Origin: Methanobacteriota archaeon
Lineage (GTDB): Archaea > Methanobacteriota > Methanobacteria > Methanobacteriales > Methanobacteriaceae
Assembly: GCA_023430285.1 (NCBI GenBank)
Contig: JAEZAV010000153.1
Coordinates: forward strand, 1 to 14,594
Direction of reading: 5' to 3'
DNA: 14,594 nucleotides
Shown: piece after piece, positions 6,966-12,705 of the stretch
How positions within the stretch are numbered: the stretch's first letter is position 1
How the letters are laid out: each line of letters opens with the position of its first letter
Translations under genes and position numbers: made by a program
Notes under the pieces: model-generated
Seen by the model: the letters and a program-made list of their open reading frames with translations, nothing else
Databases searched by the model: none
What the model was told of the DNA's origin: nothing

Positions 6966-6976
6966 ACAAAAAATAC

Positions 6977-7010
6977 TATGTTAAAATTAACATAGGTTAA
7001 AATTAACATA
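6977..7010. promoter_or_regulatory. Tandem PadR-type operator (ATGT-N8-ACAT and a second partial copy)
   Basis: TATGTTAA-AA-TTAACATA (6977-6994) is a perfect palindrome with eight-base arms and contains ATGT-N8-ACAT (6978-6993), the consensus described for PadR-family operators. A 15-base direct repeat, GTTAAAATTAACATA, occurs at 6980-6994 and again at 6996-7010, so two sites lie 16 bases apart, on one face of about one and a half helix turns. The location at the predicted padR start site points to autorepression. Confidence 0.7.
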
Positions 7011-7044
7011 TAATTTCCATGGTTGACTAATTGGACGAGAAAAA

Positions 7045-7551
7045 ATGGCTAATTCAGAACTAATTGTGCTTGGTTTGATTTATTTTAAGCCGACTCACGG
7101 CTACATAATCAAGAAAAATGTAAAGCATTACTTTGGAAATCCTCATTACACCTTGAACAACAACGTACTTTACAACACACTCAAAAAACTTGAAGGAAAT
7201 GGATATATCACAGGTGAACTAGTTACAATGGAGAAAATCAACAAAAAAGTGTACACCATAACAGAAGAAGGTGAGAAACACTTGATGGAACTTGTAGCAA
7301 AACCTGCAGAACCTGGCATCGATGAATTTGATTTCAAGGTCAAGGCCGTGTTCTTCGATCTGATACCTCAAGAATCCAGAATAGCCGCAGTCAAACCTTT
7401 GTACGAATCTAAACTCGAAATGTTAAGGGAAGCAACGGAAAAAAAGGAGGAATATGGTTCATACATGCCAGTAATTGCAAAAAAAGTGTTGGATTATGGT
7501 ATCATCGAACTTAAAAATTCTGTTGACTTTTTGGAAAAACTCATGGAATAG
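7045..7551 (+). CDS. PadR-family transcriptional regulator
   Basis: 168 residues. Residues 4-80 form the PadR winged helix: ELIVLGLIYFKPTHGY (5-20) with the typical HGY, LNNNVLYNTLKKLEGNGYI (37-55) as recognition helix and turn, and KVYTITEEGEKHL (68-80) as wing. Residues 93-168 are the helical dimerization domain (Vir_act_alpha_C-like), with a leucine-rich end. PadR proteins are repressors released by phenolic acids, drugs or other ligands; the inducer here is unknown. A palindromic ATGT-N8-ACAT operator at the predicted start site supports autoregulation. The Shine-Dalgarno site before ATG 7045 is weak (GGACGAG at about 7033). A 58-residue membrane protein follows after 14 bases, the usual arrangement of a PadR gene with a membrane protein. 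Confidence 0.9.
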   Translation: MANSELIVLGLIYFKPTHGYIIKKNVKHYFGNPHYTLNNNVLYNTLKKLEGNGYITGELVTMEKINKKVYTITEEGEKHLMELVAKPAEPGIDEFDFKVKAVFFDLIPQESRIAAVKPLYESKLEMLREATEKKEEYGSYMPVIAKKVLDYGIIELKNSVDFLEKLME

Positions 7552-7565
7552 GGAGGAAATTAAAA

Positions 7566-7742
7566 ATGATAAATTGGAACATGATCATGGTGGGAATAGC
7601 TTTGGTGGCAGTAGGAACATTTTTCTCGCTATTTGGCACAGTAGGAAGCATAATTGGATTTATAATAGCAATATCTGTTGTAATTTGGTTCATACAAGAA
7701 ACAAGGGCCAATAAGCACGCCAGAATGTCGAGGTACAGCTAA
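7566..7742 (+). CDS. Small two-helix membrane protein encoded with padR
   Basis: 58 residues, not recognised as a named family. NWNMIMVGIALVAVGTFFSLF (about 3-23) and TVGSIIGFIIAISVVIWFI (25-43) are hydrophobic and would form two membrane helices with a tight turn at residues 23-26. The basic tail (QETRANKHARMSRYS) should face the cytoplasm. The start is ATG 7566 with GGGAGGA at 7551-7557 in good position, overlapping the padR stop codon, so translation is likely coupled. Possible roles are an accessory to membrane stress defence or a small efflux or permeability component, but that is only inference from its PadR partner. An open frame overlapping it from 7475 in another phase lacks family character and is not called. 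Confidence 0.72.
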   Translation: MINWNMIMVGIALVAVGTFFSLFGTVGSIIGFIIAISVVIWFIQETRANKHARMSRYS

Positions 7743-7764
7743 TTTTAACTAATTTCCATTTCTA

Positions 7765-7811
7765 TTTTTTTTAGGTTTGAGATTTGAAATTGAATTTTTC
7801 GTATTTTTTTT
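7765..7811 (+). terminator. Two T8 runs after the padR operon
   Basis: Runs of eight T at 7765-7772 and 7804-7811 follow the stop of the small membrane protein and precede the exporter promoter. They fit archaeal oligo-T termination and separate the two transcription units. Confidence 0.5.
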
Positions 7812-7840
7812 GATGGTTCGTTGGGTAAGTTTTACAACTC

Positions 7841-7853
7841 TTGCATAGGGCAA
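7841..7853. promoter_or_regulatory. Operator copy 1 (TTGCATA-N3-CAA) overlapping the BRE of the exporter promoter
   Basis: TTGCATAGGGCAA, with TTGC/GCAA half-sites, ends three bases before the TATA box. It covers the position where TFB would contact DNA. It is one of three 13-bp copies in 66 bases. Confidence 0.6.
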
Positions 7854-7856
7854 GTA

Positions 7857-7863
7857 TTTATAA
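7857..7863 (+). promoter_or_regulatory. TATA box of the exporter transcription unit
   Basis: TTTATAA in the context GTATTTATAAC is a strong archaeal box A. It predicts transcription from about 7885-7890, which falls in operator copy 2, and a leader of about 50 bases before the small upstream frame at 7936. Confidence 0.6.
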
Positions 7864-7877
7864 CAGTTCACACATAC

Positions 7878-7890
7878 TTGCATAAGACAA
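7878..7890. promoter_or_regulatory. Operator copy 2 (TTGCATA-N3-CAA) at the predicted start site
   Basis: TTGCATAAGACAA matches copy 1 at 11 of 13 positions and spans the start site predicted from the TATA box. Bound protein would block polymerase recruitment or promoter escape. Confidence 0.6.
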
Positions 7891-7893
7891 TAG

Positions 7894-7906
7894 TTGTACT
7901 ATGCAA
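7894..7906. promoter_or_regulatory. Operator copy 3 (same motif, inverted)
   Basis: TTGTACTATGCAA is TTGCATAGTACAA on the minus strand and begins 16 bases after copy 2. Being inverted, it makes a longer imperfect dyad with copy 2. Likely bound by the same repressor, for which the MarR protein at 9836-10330 is the best candidate in the window. Confidence 0.6.
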
Positions 7907-7935
7907 TTGTTGATAATTTTTAGGAGAATAAAAAT

Positions 7936-7995
7936 ATGAAACTAATCCCTCAAATACGGACAAATAATACTCAAAAAAAGATGGAGGTTAAGTAA
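7936..7995 (+). CDS. 19-residue upstream peptide frame coupled to the exporter gene
   Basis: ATG 7936 opens a frame encoding MKLIPQIRTNNTQKKMEVK and stopping at TAA 7993-7995, directly followed by the exporter ATG at 7996. AGGAG at 7922-7926 is a proper Shine-Dalgarno site nine bases ahead. The exporter's own GGAGGT (7983-7988) lies inside this frame, so ribosomes on the peptide would cover it. This arrangement resembles leader peptides that control bacterial drug-resistance genes by translation or stalling. In an archaeon it would be unusual. Chance cannot be excluded for so short a frame, but the exact stop-start contact and the ribosome site argue for function. Confidence 0.5.
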   Translation: MKLIPQIRTNNTQKKMEVK

Positions 7996-9693
7996 ATGCA
8001 ATACAAATGGATGGCATTACTAGTGGTGCTTATATCATCCCTCATGGGCATGATAAACATAAGTATAGTTCTAATATCCCTTCCCGCAATTTTTAATGGG
8101 ATACATGTAGATCCCCTAAACTCGTTCCAGTACCTTCTATGGATACTCATGGGTTACAGTCTTGTCACAGCAACCCTCCTGTTAAGCTTTGGAAGATTAT
8201 CTGATATGTTTGGACGAATAAAGATGTTCAGGCTGGGCCTCATCATATTCACCCTAGGATCCATACTACTCTACCTCACACCTTCCACAGGAGATGCAGG
8301 GGCCATGGAAATAATCCTATTTAGAATATTTCAAGCTGTAGGGACAGCTTTATTCATGGCTAACAGTGCAGCCATTGTTGCAGATGCTTTCCCAAGAAAT
8401 GAACTTGGAAAGGCCATAGGCATCAACATGGTGGCAATAATGGCTGGCCAGTTCCTAGGACTCATACTGGGAGGTGTCCTCGCAACCATAGACTGGAGGT
8501 ACATATTCCTCTTGAGTGTACCATTCGGATTGATTGCAACAGTTTTATCCATTAAACTTAAGGAAATATCCATAAAAGATGTTAAAACCAAACTCGATAT
8601 CTGGGGTAACCTGGCATTCATGGGAGGTATCACGCTACTTTTAGTGGGAGTTACCTACGGATTAATGCCCTACAAAACTGATCTCATGGGATGGCACAAT
8701 CCTTGGGTTGTACTATCAATGATAGGTGGAGCAGTACTACTTGCACTCTTTCCACTCATTGAAAAAAGGGTTGAATCTCCAATGTTCAGAATGGATCTCT
8801 TTAAAAACAGGATGTTCACCTACGCAAACACTGCAGGATTTTTAGCATCCATAAACAGAGGAGCAGTAATGTTCGTGTTGATATTGCTCTTACAAGGAGT
8901 ATGGCTTCCACTTCATGGTTACAGTTATGAATCAACACCATTTTGGGCTGGAATTTACATGATACCATTAACACTGGGAATATTCATAATGGGACCTGTA
9001 TCAGGAGCACTCTCGGACAAATATGGGCCTAGGTGGATTGCGACACTTGGAATGCTCATAACAGCAGTGGCATTCATACTCCTGGCACTAATGCCCTACA
9101 ACTTCAGCTACATCGAATTTGGTTCTGTGCTGTTCCTCATGGGTGTAGGCTCTGGAATGTTCGGATCCCCCAACAGCTCATCAATAATGAATTCAGTACA
9201 GCCACAAAACAGGGGTGTGGCATCTGGAATGATGCAAACACTAAACAACACAGCGATGACAGCAAGTATGGCCATATTTTTCACCATACTAATTGTTGGA
9301 ATAACCCAAAAATTTCCAGATGCCATGGCATCATCACTTGCATCCATAGGAGCCTCACAACTCGCACCAATATTCTCAAACATCCCACCTACAGGAGCAT
9401 TATTCGCAGCATTTTTAGGATACAATCCTGTGGACACAATGTTAGCAGCACTGCCCCCACAAGTAGTGGCACAAATACCCACAACAACCATCAGCACATT
9501 AAATGGTACCACATGGTTCCCAACCACATTTGCCAATGCATTCCTACCCTCACTTAAAATTTCATTCCTCTTCGGAGCCTTACTGTCCATAGTGGCAGCC
9601 ATACTATCTGCAATGAGAGGTGAAACAAAAACAGATGAAACTACAAACTCAAACAATGAACATGCACAAAAAATACAAAAAACAGGAAAGTAA
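7996..9693 (+). CDS. DHA2-type MFS drug exporter (EmrB/QacA-like, 14 helices)
   Basis: 565 residues, the usual 14-helix DHA2 length range with an extended tail. Helix 1 is about 5-30. Motif A is GRLSDMFGRIK (66-76). The motif B region is LFRIFQAVGTA (108-118) with R110. Motif C, at helix 5, is GQFLGLILGG (151-160), followed by DWRYIFLL (166-173). The second half repeats a motif A-like SGALSDKYGPR before helix 10 or 11, then SGMMQTLNN. A long outside loop precedes the last helix and the tail is polar (TKTDETTNSNNEHAQKIQ). Such proteins export lipophilic drugs or other toxic compounds out of the cell using the proton or sodium gradient; the substrate is unknown. ATG 7996 has GGAGGT seven bases upstream. 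Regulation is likely by the three operators at its promoter and by the upstream peptide. The MarR gene follows after a terminator. Confidence 0.92.
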   Translation: MQYKWMALLVVLISSLMGMINISIVLISLPAIFNGIHVDPLNSFQYLLWILMGYSLVTATLLLSFGRLSDMFGRIKMFRLGLIIFTLGSILLYLTPSTGDAGAMEIILFRIFQAVGTALFMANSAAIVADAFPRNELGKAIGINMVAIMAGQFLGLILGGVLATIDWRYIFLLSVPFGLIATVLSIKLKEISIKDVKTKLDIWGNLAFMGGITLLLVGVTYGLMPYKTDLMGWHNPWVVLSMIGGAVLLALFPLIEKRVESPMFRMDLFKNRMFTYANTAGFLASINRGAVMFVLILLLQGVWLPLHGYSYESTPFWAGIYMIPLTLGIFIMGPVSGALSDKYGPRWIATLGMLITAVAFILLALMPYNFSYIEFGSVLFLMGVGSGMFGSPNSSSIMNSVQPQNRGVASGMMQTLNNTAMTASMAIFFTILIVGITQKFPDAMASSLASIGASQLAPIFSNIPPTGALFAAFLGYNPVDTMLAALPPQVVAQIPTTTISTLNGTTWFPTTFANAFLPSLKISFLFGALLSIVAAILSAMRGETKTDETTNSNNEHAQKIQKTGK

Positions 9694-9725
9694 CAGAAGC
9701 GTGGACACTAATAACTGGAATTTTT

Positions 9726-9770
9726 GATTCCTCCACCATTTATTTTTATTGGGGGAATCCTTTTTTTTTT
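9726..9770 (+). terminator. Hairpin and T10 terminator after the exporter gene
   Basis: GATTCCTCC (9726-9734) pairs with GGGGGAATC (9751-9759) over nine bp with one T-G wobble and a 16-base loop. Ten T follow at 9761-9770. This looks like a bacterial-style intrinsic terminator and separates the exporter message from marR. Confidence 0.7.
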
Positions 9771-9779
9771 AAATCCCAG

Positions 9780-9792
9780 TTGTATAGTAAAT
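9780..9792. promoter_or_regulatory. Degenerate fourth operator copy before marR
   Basis: TTGTATAGTAAAT agrees with the TTGCATAGTACAA form of the exporter operators at 10 of 13 positions. It lies 20-30 bases upstream of the marR TATA region (TATAAAAA, about 9813-9820), where a repressor could autoregulate weakly. Confidence 0.4.
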
Positions 9793-9812
9793 TAGTTGTT
9801 TAATTAGTTACA

Positions 9813-9820
9813 ATATAAAA
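9813..9820 (+). promoter_or_regulatory. TATA box of marR, predicting a very short or absent leader
   Basis: TATAAAAA is centred about 20 bases before ATG 9836, so transcription would begin close to the start codon and the message may be leaderless. GTGAT at about 9826 is the only ribosome-site-like sequence. Confidence 0.4.
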
Positions 9821-9835
9821 ATTCAGTGATATAAA

Positions 9836-10330
9836 ATGGGAGAGAAACAATTGTCCAAGGAAAAATCTGGTAAAACTGGAAGTAGGGGAAATTTGTCAGC
9901 TGAAGAAATTTCAGAAATGTCCATGGGAACCTTAATATCCAGCATAAGCCGTTCTCATCTCAGATATCTGTTTGCAGAGATAGAAAAGCATGGAATTACA
10001 GGAGGACAATATCAATTTCTACTTGGACTGTCTAAAGAGGATGGCATAACCCAGGAGGAACTTGCCAGTAATTTCCACATGAACCAGAGCACAATAGCAA
10101 GGGCACTTAAGAAGTTAGAAGATGCTGATATGGTGCTAAGAAAGACAGACGACACCAACCGACGAAAAAATATTATCACGGTAACTGAGAAGGGAAGAAA
10201 GGTGACTTCAAAGATCCAGCTTACAGATGAAAAATGGGAAGAAAATGTACATTCCCTATCAAATACAGAAAAATCCACATTTAAAGAAATGTTAAGGAAG
10301 GTTCTTCTAGAATCGCTGGATCCGGACTAA
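9836..10330 (+). CDS. MarR-family transcriptional regulator
   Basis: 164 residues. After a charged, lysine-rich N-terminal 20 residues, helices typical of MarR dimers run from about 22 to 60 (LISSISRSHLRYLFAEIEKHGITGGQYQFLLGL). The winged helix follows: ITQEELASNF (71-80), recognition helix MNQSTIARALKKLEDADMV (82-100), and wing DDTNRRKNIITVTEKGRKV (105-123) with the usual D-x-R-R-K pattern. MarR proteins are dimeric repressors of efflux and stress genes, released by small molecules or oxidants; there is no cysteine, so redox sensing through thiols is unlikely. Its place after a drug exporter whose promoter bears repeated 13-bp dyads, plus a weak copy before its own gene, points to control of the exporter. 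The start is ATG 9836; no earlier start fits. Confidence 0.92.
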   Translation: MGEKQLSKEKSGKTGSRGNLSAEEISEMSMGTLISSISRSHLRYLFAEIEKHGITGGQYQFLLGLSKEDGITQEELASNFHMNQSTIARALKKLEDADMVLRKTDDTNRRKNIITVTEKGRKVTSKIQLTDEKWEENVHSLSNTEKSTFKEMLRKVLLESLDPD

Positions 10331-10392
10331 CTCAACTAGATCTAACTCCAATTGACAATAAATAAGGTTGTTACACTGAATATTCTATGGAT

Positions 10393-10608
10393 TTAATCTC
10401 CTGTGATGCTGTCAAACACACTTTTTAATTGTTTTAAGTCATCAGGATTTTCTAGGGAATCTAATATGATCTTCATACAGTTGTCAAGTACAATTAATTT
10501 AATATCATTATTACCAACGTTGTAACAGTTTCTAACCAGAGTAAACAACTCTTCAGTCACTTCCTCTAGATTCATATCTTTCTCTATTGAAGGATTTGTT
10601 TTTACCAT
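10393..10608 (-). CDS. Small helical protein of unknown function
   Basis: 71 residues from ATG 10608; I do not recognise a family. The sequence is acidic and probably all helical: NLEEVTEELFTLVRNCYNV, then DIKLIVLDNCMKIILDSL, then DDLKQLKSVFDSI, with two cysteines. No membrane segment or signal peptide. GGTGA sits six bases before ATG 10608, which is why I prefer it to the TTG four codons earlier (10620). An AT-rich element (AAATATTTATTATTTTATT on the minus strand, about 10622-10642) could be its promoter. It converges with marR, with 62 bases between the stops. The even spread of charged and hydrophobic residues supports a real gene, but for such a short frame some doubt remains. Confidence 0.6.
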   Translation of the reverse strand: MVKTNPSIEKDMNLEEVTEELFTLVRNCYNVGNNDIKLIVLDNCMKIILDSLENPDDLKQLKSVFDSITGD

Positions 10609-10817
10609 TCTCTTCACCAATTTAATAAAATAATAAATATTTTTTTAACCTTAAATCAATTCAAATAAACTCATTTGTATTTATATTAATTGGAACTCCT
10701 AGGATAAATAATTTATAAGATTACTTAAATTTTTTTCAAGAAAACTTGAATCATTCATACTTGTCTTTAAAATGTTTTAAGGGACTCCTAGTTTAGGTTT
10801 AATTACATTTTTTTTGG

Positions 10818-12311
10818 TCAAGAAATTTTCCCTCCCTTTTTAAGTTCAGGATGTATGACTTCAATTCCGTCTTCTTCTAGAACATCGAAGAGTTCAACAT
10901 GTTGGGTGTGTACTGGATAAACCTGTTGTGGTTTTATTTCCCTCACCATCTCCAATATTTCCCTGCCACTTGCATGTCCCGATGCATGGTATCCCTTCAT
11001 AATATCAAGATTAAAATGGTTTAACCATGTTTCCGCCTTTTTTTCCATTATTTCCATTTGTTCATCGAAGGGTTCTGTACTGGATTTGATATAAGTTCCC
11101 CTTTCGGGTTTAATATCTATCAACTCTTTAAATTCGAAGAAGTCGCACCGGAATATGTAATCCTCTGGATTTTGACTCAGATCAAGGTGTGTTACTGTGT
11201 TGTCCCAGTTGATGTATTCCCTTTCCCATATTTTGTAGTCTGCCATGAGTTGCTTAGGATCAAGATCTGAACTGCAGATCCATTCATCGTTTACACAGCT
11301 GTACCTATCATCACTTAAAAGTCCCCATCCCTTTTTAGGTTTGTAAACCATCACATCCTCTATCTTTGGGTATCCCAAACCCTCAAACAGGTTCAGAATA
11401 TAGGCCTGTTTAAGACTTACAACCAGTTCACGACCAGTTTCTTGTGCTGCATTGTAAAATGTCACAAGCCTGTCAAGATCCCTCACCGGAAAGTTAACTA
11501 CAACCAAATCTTTAAGGTCTTCAAGTTCTTTTATAGCCTTAGCTTCTATTTCAAATTCAGATAAACTTTCTGAATCAGTTATTCTGGTCCCCTCTGTTAT
11601 CAAGGTTGTTGGCCGGGATTTTTTTGATTCTTTAACAAACTTGTTGGTCAGTTCTGGCTGTCTACCATGAAACCTGAGGTCTCCAGTGTAAACAACTGTT
11701 TTATCATCATTTACTGCGATGTAGCCAGATGCACCAGGCAGGGAATGATCCACAGGAGCAGATTTTATACTGAAATCCCCGATAGAAAATGGTTTGTAGG
11801 GTTTTACAATCCTAATATCCCTTTCAACAGCTAATTTTAGACGTTTATAACCGTCTCCTTTTTTGTTTGGTCCCATGTGGAAGGTTTTTTTCAGGTGCAG
11901 GTACTCTGAAAAGGTTGAGGCTCCAGTTTCCTCTAGTGCCCGGAGTATCAGGTAGGATTCTTGGCTTAAGAAAATTGGTATGTCTTCGCGAAGATGATGA
12001 ACGTATGCCACATGATCAACATGGGAATGGCTGATTAAAACTCCATCTACAGACGGTTCAGGTTGATATTTGATTCCCACATGCTCGAGATAATCTTCAC
12101 GATATATTCCCTTGATGTATGGCAGAAATTCAAGTTCCACAAAGTCTAAAATACCGTTGGATTTACGTGGCTGTAAAAATTCTGATAAATATTCGTTGGC
12201 CTTGGAGAAACCCATACCAAAATCCAGGAAAAAAGAAGTTTTACCATCTTTAACCAGTATCTTGTTTCCTCCAATTTCATCTACACCTCCGTAAAAGTCA
12301 ATATCTACCAT
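10818..12311 (-). CDS. RNase J-like beta-CASP metallo-beta-lactamase-fold hydrolase
   Basis: 497 residues. The N-terminus FYGGVDEIGGNKILV (6-20) is the RNase J-type opening. Metal ligands are in SHSHVDH (H95, H97, D99, H100), DHSLPGASG with H189, and YTGDLRFHG with D211. The beta-CASP region shows VVVNFPVRDLDR (270-281), HASGHASGRE with H442 and H446, and VYPVHTQH with H468. Together these are the residues of a zinc-dependent nuclease of the RNase J/CPSF group, so RNA processing or 5'-3' decay in the cytoplasm is likely. It departs from the usual archaeal enzyme by a longer stretch before the first zinc motif (about 35-85) and an extra segment (about 325-415), so specificity may differ. AGGAGG lies 11 bases before ATG 12311. 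Likely TATA: AAATATATAC on the minus strand near 12380-12390. Confidence 0.85.
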   Translation of the reverse strand: MVDIDFYGGVDEIGGNKILVKDGKTSFFLDFGMGFSKANEYLSEFLQPRKSNGILDFVELEFLPYIKGIYREDYLEHVGIKYQPEPSVDGVLISHSHVDHVAYVHHLREDIPIFLSQESYLILRALEETGASTFSEYLHLKKTFHMGPNKKGDGYKRLKLAVERDIRIVKPYKPFSIGDFSIKSAPVDHSLPGASGYIAVNDDKTVVYTGDLRFHGRQPELTNKFVKESKKSRPTTLITEGTRITDSESLSEFEIEAKAIKELEDLKDLVVVNFPVRDLDRLVTFYNAAQETGRELVVSLKQAYILNLFEGLGYPKIEDVMVYKPKKGWGLLSDDRYSCVNDEWICSSDLDPKQLMADYKIWEREYINWDNTVTHLDLSQNPEDYIFRCDFFEFKELIDIKPERGTYIKSSTEPFDEQMEIMEKKAETWLNHFNLDIMKGYHASGHASGREILEMVREIKPQQVYPVHTQHVELFDVLEEDGIEVIHPELKKGGKIS

Positions 12312-12558
12312 TATTTTTTTTGCCTCCTAGAAATTCCCTTTCAATGAATAATATAGATAATTGTAACCCAACTCAATTGTATATATTTAGTATGTACAAG
12401 TATATAATACTTATTTAAAGATTTAGTTCATGGAATATATTTGTTTTCACCAAATTGGTTAATCTTTTAACAAAGAGTATAATCCGTAATATTTTAATAA
12501 TATCTTAGGAAAACTTCAACACATTTTGTCTTGTTTTTATTTGATATGGATATATTAT

Positions 12559-12567
12559 TTATATAAG
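12559..12567 (+). promoter_or_regulatory. TATA box of the membrane histidine kinase
   Basis: TTTATATAA is an almost ideal archaeal box A. It predicts a start near 12587-12592 and a long leader of about 115 bases before ATG 12706. Confidence 0.6.
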
Positions 12568-12622
12568 CAGAGGGTAAATAAAATAAAATAATTGCTTTGG
12601 TGGTAATCTGTTTAAAGGGGAT

Positions 12623-12646
12623 GTTTTGAAATTATAATTTTAAAAC
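12623..12646 (+). repeat. 24-base palindrome in the kinase leader
   Basis: GTTTTGAAATTA (12623-12634) and TAATTTTAAAAC (12635-12646) are complementary apart from one G-T pair, which would still pair in RNA. It lies inside the predicted transcript, about 60 bases before the start codon, so it may act as an RNA hairpin or as a DNA operator. Confidence 0.5.
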
Positions 12647-12705
12647 CAAGTTCACGCTAAATTTGAGGCCACTCTAAGAATTTAAAATTAATTTTGTTAC
12701 CGAAA

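Larger units (their letters stand above)
12312..12705. other. AT-rich divergent intergenic region of about 390 bases
   Basis: This gap between the RNase J-like gene and the membrane kinase holds no convincing coding frame. It contains a likely minus-strand TATA (about 12380-12390), a palindrome AAGTATATAATACTT (12398-12412, six-base arms), the kinase TATA (12559-12567) and a 24-base palindrome in the kinase leader (12623-12646). Confidence 0.5.

Noticed and set aside
8331..8633. Minus-strand open frame of 100 codons within the exporter gene
   Set aside because: Antisense shadow of a transporter; no promoter or ribosome site.
9033..9557. Open frame on the plus strand in another phase of the exporter gene (174 codons)
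   Set aside because: Composition rich in H, N, T and S is typical of an out-of-phase reading; no start signal and no domain.
9108..9656. Long open frame on the minus strand inside the exporter gene (182 codons)
   Set aside because: It is antisense to a strongly supported membrane transporter, has no family resemblance and no ribosome site; it follows from the codon pattern of the exporter.
10691..10791. Repeated GG(A/G)ACTCCTAG at about 10692 and 10781, with a similar AGGAGTCCT near 6901
   Set aside because: The copies are short, unevenly spaced and not tied to a promoter or terminator; chance is likely.
12398..12412. AAGTATATAATACTT palindrome as an operator for the RNase J-like gene
   Set aside because: It is AT-rich with six-base arms and may simply be overlapping TATA elements; kept only as a note in the intergenic entry.
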